A program made the position numbers and the translations under genes. The notes beneath the pieces were generated by a model that saw only the letters and a list, made by a program, of their open reading frames with translations, was not told the origin of the DNA and did not search any database. Below are positions 7,753 through 15,276 of a stretch of DNA of 44,569 nt, piece by piece; the stretch's first letter is position 1, and every line of letters begins with the position of its first letter. Origin of the DNA: Mesorhizobium ventifaucium (GTDB lineage Bacteria > Pseudomonadota > Alphaproteobacteria > Rhizobiales > Rhizobiaceae). The stretch covers positions 1-44,569 of the forward strand of contig NZ_CAKXZS010000051.1 in the NCBI RefSeq assembly GCF_935822925.1, in the 5' to 3' direction.

Positions 7753-9297
7753 GTGAATAAAAAAACACGGACCATTGCTGGCAAGGATATCACAAAGAGC
7801 GTCGCCGACGCCCTTCAGTACATCTCCTATTATCATCCCCCCGACTACATCCGGTACCTTTCACACGCATACGCGCGTGAACAGAACCCGGCGGCGAAAA
7901 ACGCCATCGGGCAAATCCTGCTGAACTCCCGCATGGCGGCGTTCGGACGGCGTCCGATCTGCCAGGACACTGGCCTCGTGGTTGTCTTTGCAAAGGTCGG
8001 CATGGATGCCCGCATCAAATCGAGGGCCAGTTTCGCCGACCTCGTGAATGAGGGCGTTCGTCGGGCTTATCTCGACCCGGACAATCCCCTTCGGCCGTCG
8101 ATCGTTGCCGATCCGCTCGCTGGACGGGTGAACACCCGCGACAACACGCCAGCGGTCATCTACGTCGACCTCGAGCCCGGCAACCAGATTGAGATCACTA
8201 TCGCCGCAAAAGGGGGCGGATCGGAAAATAAGGCCCGTTTTGCTACCCTGAACCCAAGCGCGTCCGTCGCCGACTGGGTGGTCGACACCGTTTCGACCCT
8301 CGGCAGCGGATGGTGCCCACCCGGCCTGATTTCGGTTGGCATTGGCGGTAGCGCTGAAAAGGCGATGCTGCTGGCCAAGGAAGCCATGAACGAGCCGATC
8401 GACATGTCGGAACTGATCGCCAGAGGGCCGTCAAGCGCGGAGGAGGCCCTGAGGGTCGAGCTTTATGAACGGATTAACGGACTGGGCATCGGCGCCCAGG
8501 GGCTTGGTGGTCTGACAACAGTGGTTGACGTCAAGGTTGCGACTTATCCAACCCATGTCGCATCCAAGCCTGTGGCACTTATCCCGCAATGCGCTGCCAA
8601 CCGGCACTTGAAATTTACTTTGGACGGCTCTGGACCTGTCAGGCTTGAGCCGCCCGATTTGACCGAATGGCCTGAGATTGGCGGCGCGGAATTGAACCCA
8701 GCCGGTGTCCGGCGGGTTAACCTCGATGCCCTTACGAAGGAAGAGACGGCATCGTGGCGCTGCGGCGAGACGCTCCTCCTGTCTGGAAGGGTGCTGACCG
8801 GCCGGGACGCCGCGCAGCAGCGCATGGTCGACCTCATCGATGCCGGCAAGCCGCTTCCGGTCGATCTGCGGGGACGGGTGATCTACTACGTCGGACCAGT
8901 CCGCGCAGTGAGGGATGAGGTCGTCGGACCGGCTGGCCCAACAACCTCCAGCCGCATGGACGGTTTTACTGAAAAGATGCTCACTGAGACCGGGCTATAT
9001 GCGATGATAGGCAAAGCGGAGAGGGGGCCGGCGGCTATCAAGTCGATTGTGAAGCACAGAACGCCCTATCTCATCGCAGTTGGTGGCGCTGCGTACCTGA
9101 TTTCAAAATCGATCAAAGCGGCGCGGCTGGTGGCCTTTGAGGACCTAGGCATGGAGGCCATCTATGAATTCGATGTGCAGGACATGCCGGTCATCATGGC
9201 CGTCGATGTTGAGGGAAACTCCATTCACAATTCGGGACCTGTTGAGTGGCGTAAACGCATGGCCGCAGACAGCATCGCACGCATTATCGGCGTTTAG
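7753..9297 (+). CDS. Class I fumarate hydratase, possibly a mesaconase
   Basis: A single-chain class I (oxygen-sensitive, [4Fe-4S]) hydratase with alpha and beta parts fused, about 514 residues as usual. Cluster cysteines are visible in RPICQDTG (about 70), GSGWCPPGL (about 188) and LIPQCAANRH (about 280). The beta part carries GRDAAQQRM near 355 and PTTSSRMDG near 396. The start is GTG six bases after the aldehyde dehydrogenase stop. Enzymes of this class hydrate fumarate to malate, and some members hydrate mesaconate to (S)-citramalate. In an operon with methylaspartate ammonia-lyase, a CoA-transferase and a CitE-like lyase, the mesaconase role is the better guess. This is inference from context; the sequence alone proves only the class. 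Confidence 0.88.
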   Translation: MNKKTRTIAGKDITKSVADALQYISYYHPPDYIRYLSHAYAREQNPAAKNAIGQILLNSRMAAFGRRPICQDTGLVVVFAKVGMDARIKSRASFADLVNEGVRRAYLDPDNPLRPSIVADPLAGRVNTRDNTPAVIYVDLEPGNQIEITIAAKGGGSENKARFATLNPSASVADWVVDTVSTLGSGWCPPGLISVGIGGSAEKAMLLAKEAMNEPIDMSELIARGPSSAEEALRVELYERINGLGIGAQGLGGLTTVVDVKVATYPTHVASKPVALIPQCAANRHLKFTLDGSGPVRLEPPDLTEWPEIGGAELNPAGVRRVNLDALTKEETASWRCGETLLLSGRVLTGRDAAQQRMVDLIDAGKPLPVDLRGRVIYYVGPVRAVRDEVVGPAGPTTSSRMDGFTEKMLTETGLYAMIGKAERGPAAIKSIVKHRTPYLIAVGGAAYLISKSIKAARLVAFEDLGMEAIYEFDVQDMPVIMAVDVEGNSIHNSGPVEWRKRMAADSIARIIGV

Positions 9298-9305
9298 CCA
9301 TCCCG

Positions 9306-9329
9306 GCTGGGCGATCAGGCCATCCCAGC
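9306..9329 (+). terminator. Possible terminator hairpin after the fumarase
   Basis: GCTGGG and CCCAGC arms flank a 12-base loop nine bases after the fumarase stop. The stem is GC-rich but no run of T follows, so intrinsic termination is uncertain. Confidence 0.25.
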
Positions 9330-9659
9330 GCGGAATTCTGGGCTGTAGCGGATAACACGAGTGATATTTTGCAGGCTCAGCTCCTGGGCGAGCAGATAAG
9401 AAAAGGGCGTTTATCCATCTCGAATCCGAATGCGCCGATGTGAGCTGCGTCTGGCTATGCCGTGCAGGCAATCAATGCTCGGATGCTGTCGAGGGTGTCA
9501 ATTAGTTAGAGCAGCGGAAAATGGAAATACGCTATCTATTCACCGTGAAGTCTCGGACGAAGGCGACTTCACTCTCCAGTTACTCTCCAGTTGCGTCTTC
9601 GCCCCGTTATGCCGCGAGGCGACTGCCATACTGCCATACTGCTACTACAGCCTTTCTCC

Positions 9660-9735
9660 ATGGATCGCTTCCTCACCGACTTTCGACAGCTCCACTTTGG
9701 CGCATTGCGGGGCAGAGAACGGATGCCGTCACTAC
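9660..9735 (+). repeat. Diverged copy of an ~85 bp palindromic repeat
   Basis: This stretch matches the repeat at 12494-12580 in the same orientation. Both share GACTTTCGACAGC in the centre, then a TTTGGC block, and GCCGTC near the right end, but the outer arms here have drifted. The gene-free interval 9298-9810 holds nothing else I recognise. Confidence 0.6.
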
Positions 9736-9810
9736 ATTCGACCACTACATTAATGGAAAAAATGGTCGGCATTAATTGCGTTGTCTACAACGGCTTGAGA
9801 GCAAAAAGTC

Positions 9811-10308
9811 ATGAAGTCGAAATCTGATCCTGTGCGCCTAGACGCTTGGGACGTCCGGATTCTCTCGGAGATTCAGTCAGACGGTAGGATTTCGAAAAGC
9901 GAGCTCGCTAAGCGTGTTCACCTTTCGGCTTCGGCCTGTTCGGAACGGCTCCGTATACTCCAAGCCGCAGGAATCATTGAGGGGTTCTACGCCCGACTGA
10001 GTCCAGCGCTCGTAGGGGGCATCATCTGCATAATGGTGGAGGTGATTCTGGACCGTCATCGTCTTGAGGATCAACGAAACTTCGAAACTGCGATCCAAGA
10101 GATCCCGGAAATCCTGGACTGCTGGGCTATAGGCGGGCGGATTGATTATCTGATGCGCGTTTCATCTCCTTCCATGGCTGCTTATCAGGACTTCATGGAG
10201 CGGCTGCTGCAGGCAGGCTTGGGGATTGATCAATACTACAGCCTTATTGTGACGAAACCTGTGAAATCCAATTCACCAATCCCTTTGTCCGCAGTAAGGC
10301 GAAGGTAA
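9811..10308 (+). CDS. Lrp/AsnC-family transcriptional regulator
   Basis: A leucine-responsive-type regulator of 165 residues. The N-terminal helix-turn-helix spans about residues 12-60, with LDAWDVRILSEIQSDGRISK, then LAKRVHLSASACSERLRIL. The C-terminal effector-binding RAM domain (about 65-150) includes DCWAIGGRIDYLMRV. Such proteins bind amino acids and control nearby amino-acid catabolic genes. Located after the catabolic operon, with its own upstream gap of 513 bases, it is a plausible second regulator of it; DoeX, which controls ectoine degradation, is of the same family and sits beside a DoeB-type deacylase. The start at ATG 9811 gives a normal length. Confidence 0.9.
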   Translation: MKSKSDPVRLDAWDVRILSEIQSDGRISKSELAKRVHLSASACSERLRILQAAGIIEGFYARLSPALVGGIICIMVEVILDRHRLEDQRNFETAIQEIPEILDCWAIGGRIDYLMRVSSPSMAAYQDFMERLLQAGLGIDQYYSLIVTKPVKSNSPIPLSAVRRR

Positions 10309-10571
10309 ACTCCCGAAGCCTTGGTTTTCACGGCGTTTGATGCCGATTCCGAGAATTCGTATCCAAGAGGCATTCAGGATTTCTCGACGAAGGACGATCG
10401 GAACGAAGAAAGCATTGTCAGCGGATACGGTGGCTGCGACGGCCCTGAGGTGTCTCTTGTTGTGTTGATTTTGGCAGACGGGCAATGGCGTGCGAGAGTT
10501 CGGCCCCTCACGGCGTACTGAAGTCCAGCATGTCTGTGTGGCGGAGCTGGCAGTTCACATCATCAAGGCAG

Positions 10572-10817
10572 ATGATGCCGCTCCGTCGCGCCAGGAAGCT
10601 GCCTTGGCAAGCCTTCAACGAGAAGCTCAGATCGTGAGCAATCGTCGGAGTTGGCGGAACGGGGTCTTTGGTTGCCACACTCGTCGCCCGCACCATTGTT
10701 ACGATGGCGATTTTGCTCGAAGATAGCAATCTCAACCGCGTCCGCGGATATCGCCGTTCCGATGTAGGCAAGAGCAAAGCAGCCACGTTAGCCCGATACA
10801 TACGAGATCTAGTCTAG
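10572..10817 (+). pseudogene. Remnant of a ThiF/E1-like adenylyltransferase
   Basis: One frame reads AIVGVGGTGSLVATLVAR, then ILLEDSNLNR and YRRSDVGKSKAATLARYIR. This is the glycine-rich nucleotide-binding motif and following Asp/NLNR region of ThiF/MoeB/E1-type enzymes, which adenylate the C-terminus of ubiquitin-like proteins. An in-frame TGA at 10635 precedes the motif and a TAG at 10815 ends it, leaving only about 60 residues of a domain of some 250. No ubiquitin-like or JAB-protease partner is visible nearby. The remainder of 10309-10884 is unassigned. The identification rests on motif reading by eye. Confidence 0.5.
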
Positions 10818-10884
10818 AGGCATATGCGTCATGTAATTGATAGCCCGGTCGCCAGTGCTGCCCGATAAGGGCCGGATTGGATTA

Positions 10885-11095
10885 AGTGGCGAAAAGGTGA
10901 CTACCTGTGTTGCGTCACTTGAGCTCCCCATTGGGGCGCACGAGCGGGTTGATGGAGCGGAGCTTGGCGAGTGCTCCCTAGAAAGCTCATGTAGGCGCAC
11001 ACGTTTTGCTCAACCTCACGAGCCCTGTTCGCAGCGAGCGTCGACATCTTACGGCGCATCTGGTCGTCGAGTGCGCGCCACTGCAGGTTGGCCTA
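10885..11095 (-). pseudogene. Remnant of an IS256-type (Mutator-like) transposase
   Basis: On the minus strand one frame reads QWRALDDQMRRKMS, then VEQNVCAYMSFL, and after a frameshift ALAKLRSINPLVRPNGELK. This follows the family pattern of an AYMxF segment and a KLxSTNPLERLNGEIKRR segment near the C-terminus of IS256-like transposases. Stops and shifts break it throughout. It abuts the truncated intron-encoded reverse transcriptase and probably marks the event that removed the intron's 3' half. Confidence 0.5.
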
Positions 11096-11255
11096 CTCGG
11101 CTCCTGGACGCGCCTCGGGTTAATCGGCCGTGAGGATCTGAGCGAGCTCGACGCTTTTGAGGCCGGAGGAACGCTTGTCTCGGTCGCTGTACGGATTAAC
11201 CTGATGTGGTCGTCTAATCGCGGTAGGGACGTCAAGATGCGTTGGCCGGGTACAC

Positions 11256-11736
11256 GGTTGTGCTCCAAGGTGCCATGCGTACTCCGTCCGGGTCGAAACC
11301 CATAGGAGACATGCCAAAACTGCGCCTCGAAGATCGGCTCCAGAAGTGTTTTGACCGCGCCTTGAACGACGCGATCCTTGATCGTGGGAATGCCCAGGGG
11401 CCGGAATTGCCCTGGTTTACCGGCCTTGGGGATGAGCTTGCGCCGCGCAGGGCTGGGTCGATATGCGCCGGAGCGCAATTCGGCCTGAAGCCCTTCGAGG
11501 AAGCGTTGCTCACCGATCCCATTCCGGATGCGGCCCACGGTCATCCCGTCGATCCCAGCCGTGCGTCGGCCTCGATTGGAGACTACGCGCTGCCAGGCGT
11601 GACGCAACACGCGCAGGTCGGTGACCCAACCCCACATGTCCCGCCACGCGTCTTCGGGATTTGCCTTACTCCACTGATAGAGTTTGCGCTGAACGCCGGG
11701 TACCCAGGCCTCGTCGGCCTGGTGATCCATGTCCAC
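11256..11736 (-). pseudogene. ltrA: Truncated group II intron reverse transcriptase/maturase
   Basis: The N-terminal 160 residues of an LtrA-type protein. Visible are RRTAGIDGMTVGRI near 57-70 (RT block 0), RRKLIPKAGKPGQFRPLGIP near 98-117 and DRVVQGAVKTLLEPIFE near 121-137 (blocks 1-2), and YGFRPGRSTHGTLEH near 145-159 (block 2a). Full-length relatives have about 420 residues or more. The catalytic YADD block, thumb and maturase domain are missing. Downstream the frame runs on through unrelated sequence, including the IS256-type remnant, to a stop at 10987. Non-functional. Confidence 0.85.
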
Positions 11737-12350
11737 AGATCACTCCTCCGTCATGCAAGTCTACCGTCTTCCTGCTTCCCTTCGCCCTGTGCACGGCTTT
11801 CCCGCGCTCCGACTACTACGGAAGCTCCGCCCTTGGTGCCGTCCATCTCCGGCCGTCGCGGCGAGCCCAGTTCCATGCTGGGCAGACAGTCCAAGTTCCC
11901 GTGTTCCGATTTCCAACCTTCATGCCCGTAGGCGGTGAGCTTTACCCCAGGCGATGCGGAAGACAGGGCAATGAGAGCTTTCCCCGTCTCGAACGCGTTG
12001 TCCGCGCCCTGCAGTGAGGATAGACGAGCCCCACCGCGTCTGATCGCTTCTTACCTCCCACGCCATCGCGCGACTTGGAGGCGTTACCGGTTGAATCCGA
12101 GGCTTCCAGCGCTCACTTCGTTATCTCGCCATAGACATTGCGGTAGCCCGGCCTGCGGCCGATGGTCCGCACCCGGTACAGTTCAGGCCGATCTGCTTAT
12201 GACACCCAACCGGCGACGCCCGGCCGGGCTTCTCGGCCCCCTTCCGCCCGCTGCTCCTGCGGGCGGGGCGGCATTACAGCCGCCGGTCGAAAACCAGCAA
12301 GCTTGAGAGGTGGCTATTCCATGTTCACCTCCCGCGCCGTCACGGCGCAC
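11256..12350 (-). mobile_element. 5' part of a group II intron (3' half deleted)
   Basis: Reading the minus strand, the element begins GTGCGCCGTGACGGCG at 12350, the GUGYG-type 5' end of bacterial group II introns. It continues about 610 bases, the normal length of RNA domains I-IV, before the start of the intron-encoded protein at 11736. The protein is cut after about 160 residues and no domain V/VI sequence was found beyond it. The element cannot splice or move by itself. The base just 5' of it lies nine codons into an IS110-like gene (see 12351-12375). Confidence 0.7.
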
Positions 12351-12375
12351 CGTCGAGACCGATATATTCTTCCAT
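12351..12375 (-). pseudogene. Start of an IS110-type transposase gene (5' exon of the intron)
   Basis: Directly upstream of the intron's 5' end the minus strand reads ATG GAA GAA TAT ATC GGT CTC GAC G, that is MEEYIGLD. This is the beginning typical of IS110-family transposases, whose next residues, VS or similar, would follow the insertion point. Only these nine codons remain; the 3' exon was lost with the intron's end. The assignment rests on a very short match. Confidence 0.4.
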
Positions 12376-12493
12376 GGCTGTTCTCCATCAGATGCTCGGG
12401 CCCGGATCGTGAGCCCGTATTTTCATCTTATCGGGGACAGCCACCTTTCAAGGATATGATTGGTTCTCTGGGCGACTCGCTCCCGCGATTACC

Positions 12494-12580
12494 CATGTGG
12501 ACGGCTCTCCCTCATGTGACTTTCGACAGCCACAATTTGGCACACTGAATGCCGGGAGCGGGAGGCCGTCCACCACATCA
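12494..12580 (+). repeat. ~85 bp palindromic repeat, copy 1
   Basis: Outer arms ATGTGGACGGCTCTCCC and, in reverse complement, GGGAGCGGGAGGCCGTCCAC enclose a core with GACTTTCGACAGC and TTTGGCAC. A second copy lies inverted at 14901-14986 and a third, diverged, at 9660-9735. It may be an insertion-sequence end or a REP-like mobile palindrome. The two better copies bracket the decayed carnitine, CoA-transferase and integrase remnants. Confidence 0.7.
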
Positions 12581-12596
12581 GGTCAGCTGCGCTCTC

Positions 12597-12917
12597 ATTG
12601 CGCCGCCAAATATACCGTGATCGGGCTGTCCGAGGTGATGGCAATGGAATTGGGGCTGCACAACATCAATGTGAACGCGATTTGCCCTGGTTCTGTCGAA
12701 TCTCGCAGAATGGAACGGGTCCAAGTCATGGCCGCGCAGTCGCGTGAAGTATCTGTTGAAAATCAAAGAGCGTGAGCTCAACCTGTATTCGATGCGTAGG
12801 CTTGTGAGTGTTGAAGAAATTGCGAGTATGGTACTGTATCTTTGAAGTCCTCATGGCCGGATTATTTCTGGCCAGTCGATCGCCATCGATGGCCAAACAA
12901 TTGCCACCGAATACTGA
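12597..12917 (+). pseudogene. 3' remnant of an SDR gene, paralogue of the intact one at 35143
   Basis: The translation AKYTVIGLSEVMAMELG, HNINVNAICPGSV, then YSMRRLVSVEEIASM and GRIISGQSIAIDGQ matches the last 110 residues of the intact short-chain dehydrogenase almost word for word. The start is missing, a frameshift lies near 12770 and a TGA at about 12843 replaces the Cys codon of the intact copy. Nucleotide identity is high enough to indicate recent common origin, by duplication or by acquisition of a second operon. Confidence 0.85.
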
Positions 12918-13007
12918 GAGAGCGGAGAGTCCCACCAGGGCTTCGCGCGGCTAAACGACTGTAGCGTTAGATACGCACATCCGGCGGAGAGAACGGTGCC
13001 ACTGATT

Positions 13008-13216
13008 ATGAACAGAGAGGTTTTCATTACTTGCGCTTTGACCGGTCCGGGAGATACCGCGGCTACTTACGAACACCTAATGCTCATGTTTCGCCGAAGG
13101 AGAAACGCTCTGTTCCGCCGATGCCTGAGGTGAGAGGAAACTCAAGCCATTCATCGATGCCCATGCTGTCTTACCAATACCGAGGGCGGGGACGATCGGT
13201 TGGGCAGAGGAAGTGA
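13008..13216 (+). pseudogene. Fused remnants of BKACE start and carnitine dehydrogenase-thioesterase end
   Basis: From the ATG at 13008 the sequence encodes MNREVFITCALTGPGDTAAT, the beginning of the BKACE enzyme found intact at 36010. It then jumps directly to EHLMLMF, SPKEKRSVPP and, in a shifted frame, KLKPFIDAHAVLP, ending GRSVGQRK with the stop at 13214-13216. The latter segments match the last 50 codons of the intact dehydrogenase-thioesterase (around 38330-38484). About 2.2 kb present in the intact operon is missing between the two pieces. Similarity continues some 100 bases past the stop in both copies. Confidence 0.85.
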
Positions 13217-13365
13217 TTACACCCTTTGCGCGAAGCACCGTATGGCCTTCTCTTCCGGCGTCGGTCTTCGGCCGACAGAGATAAGGCCCTCTGCTCGCCG
13301 AGCGAGATGCGGATCCATCCTCACGACAACGTCCGGTGACAACGTGTTCTTTGGAAATCGCGTAA

Positions 13366-13706
13366 CTATGTCAACCGCCATTGGAGCGCTTCGTGAAAAG
13401 ATCTATATGGAAGCCGGTCCTGCGCTGGAAGCTCCTCTTTATTCAACGGGATGTTGATTTGCTGCGGGCGGATTTGGGCTTTGCGGCATAACGGAGCTTT
13501 TGATCCGCGCGATCCTGAACACTGGCACCACGGAGCTGACGATTGCATGGAACAATTGCGGCGTCGACGATTTCGGGCTCGGACTACTGCTGAAGGCGAA
13601 GCAGATCAAGAAGATGATCTCCTCCTATGGCGATGAGGCCAATGAAGCGTTCGGTAGACCACCCGCGATCAAAAACGTCTTCGGCACAAGCATGTCAGCG
13701 CTCTGA
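13366..13706 (+). pseudogene. Remnant of 3-oxoacid CoA-transferase subunit A
   Basis: Reading with frame changes near 13455 and 13485 gives IYMEAGPALEAPLYSTG, GGFGLCGITELLIRAIL, then LTIAWNNCGVDDFGLGLLL and KQIKKMISSYGDEANEAF. This is the N-terminal hundred residues of the succinyl-CoA:3-ketoacid (acetoacetate) CoA-transferase alpha subunit, including GGFGLCG and GVDDFGLG. The rest of subunit A and all of subunit B are absent. Acetoacetate activation fits the carnitine route whose remnants precede it, so it was probably part of the same operon. Confidence 0.8.
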
Positions 13707-13715
13707 GAATGAAAT

Positions 13716-14500
13716 AAAATGTCTCTCATCCAGCTCTCCGAAACCTTTGTGCGTATCAAGATACATGTACCGTTTACGTTCTGAAAAGTGGCTCGGAGTC
13801 CCTGCTGATCGATACAGGTTCGGACGCTGTTTTGCAGGGATCAGTGCTGGGGAACGCCTATCGTACAGAAGGCTGGGGCGAAAATCGCGGTGCCTGAATA
13901 CGAACGCCACCTGTTCGACAATGTCGAGGCCTATTGGCAGGTACGACGCATCTATGACAACTATAATGACAGCATACGTTCTCCTCACTAGCAGAAAACC
14001 TTGCGATCGACGCTGTTCTCGAAGACTAAGGCACCTTTGTGTGGAAGGAGTACGAATTTCGAGTGCTTCCGGCGAAGGGGCACACCTGCGGCATGGTTAG
14101 CCTGATCGTGGATGTAGGTGGCAAGAAAGTTGGCGACCTGACGATAACCGGCGGAAAACTCTATCAACTCCACGCAATGGCTCGATCCTCGCCTTAAAAA
14201 AGGAGAAGGTCGAGTGCGCCTATCAATCTCAGGGGGCATCAATCAACGAGGTCACTGCGGATATCGAAATGGAGCCTATCAGTGAACACCTGCTGTGGGC
14301 AGGGCCTTTTACCTGCTCCAATTTCTACGTTGTGCTGAGTGGAAGCGGCCACGCAATGTTGATTGATTATGGGCTAGCCTCTCAGGGGCATATCCATGGT
14401 GGTGCCAATTCCGACGGATTGCAGTCCCTGCGTTTCGTAGAGCATCAGATTGATCAGCTTCGCCATGATCATGGAGTGCGGATGGACCTGCAGCTATGAC
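13716..14500 (+). pseudogene. Remnants of a metallo-beta-lactamase-fold hydrolase
   Basis: Stretches in changing frames read TVYVLKSGSESLLIDTGSD, KIAVPEYERHLFDNVEAYW, FVWKEYEFRVLPAKGHTCG and, from about 14270, EHLLWAGPFTCSNFYVVLSG with HAMLIDYGLASQGHIHGG and LRFVEHQIDQLRHDHGV. The LIDTGSD and LPAKGHTCG pieces are metal-site regions of the fold; the later part looks like a second, similar domain or gene. The HxHxDH motif itself is not seen intact. Many stops and shifts show it is dead. The substrate is unknown. Confidence 0.6.
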
Positions 14501-14654
14501 GCATCGCTCGCCGAGCGCCGCTATGCGTCCTCACTTGCCACTATGAGCTTGGCCACATGGAAGAGCCCCTGCGCAGCCACCAGCCCAAACTCGGCAGGAT
14601 GGTCGCGTATTGCATTAATAGTCTGGGTCCGCTGGCGCACCACAAAACTCCAGA

Positions 14655-14905
14655 TGGCCCAGATAGGCCCTCTGCCGGAGACCCAGCAATCCTACGTGCA
14701 TCACGTGGTGCGTCGATTTTTTTGGACGATCACCCGATCAACTGGGATACGAAGAGGTGCGCGCCTATCAGGCCCACTTGGTGGGCCGAAGGGTCTCGTG
14801 GGGCGCGTTGAACCATACCGTTTGCGCCTTGCGTTTCTACTACGGCGCGACGCTGGGTCGATCTGATCTGCCTGCGCGGATCGCTTACGCCCCTGACCTT
14901 ATGGG
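14655..14905 (+). pseudogene. N-terminal remnant of a tyrosine recombinase (phage-type integrase)
   Basis: With one frame change the sequence reads LPETQQSYVHHVVRRFF, then YEEVRAYQAHLVGRRVSWG and ALNHTVCALRFYYGATLGR. This is the SAM-like core-binding domain of site-specific integrases that accompany some insertion sequences. The catalytic domain (R-H-R-Y) is missing. The palindromic repeat copy 2 begins at its 3' edge, so the repeat may be the end of the same element. Confidence 0.65.
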
Positions 14906-14986
14906 ATGGACGGTTTCCGGTCCCGCATCGAAGTGCCATAAGCGGCCGCCGCAAGTCACATGAGGGAGAGCCGTCCATCCCATCAG
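14901..14986 (-). repeat. ~85 bp palindromic repeat, copy 2 (inverted)
   Basis: In reverse complement it reads GGGATGGACGGCTCTCCC, TCATGTGACTT, TGGCACTTCGATGCGGGACC and GGAAACCGTCCATCCC, matching copy 1 at 12494-12580 outside a replaced central dozen bases. The arms pair with each other as GGGATGGACGG and CCGTCCATCCC. Confidence 0.7.
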
Positions 14987-15276
14987 GTCCACCGACTTCT
15001 GGGCGACTGGCCCCTTACGGTCTCGTTTTCGCTTACGGGACACGTTCCTCACCCCGAGCAGGTTTTGGTTAGCTTGTCGGAGGAGGACGGTTTGTCTCCG
15101 CACATGGGCAAAGGTACACTCCCAAGCCTGTTTTCCACGGCATCTGATTCCGATTCCGCGAATTCATCGGCCAAAACGTACATTCCCGCGAAACTCGAGA
15201 GGTTGTTTCCGGTATACTACTTGCTAAAGAGCTGGCCGGCTTAGTGCCTATGCCACTGTATCGCGAGGAGAGGGAC

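Noticed and set aside
12538..12552. TGGCAC-N8-GC sequence resembling a sigma-54 promoter
   Set aside because: It lies within palindromic repeat copy 1, and the spacing is not kept in the other two copies, so a chance match is likelier; no gene with a plausible start follows.
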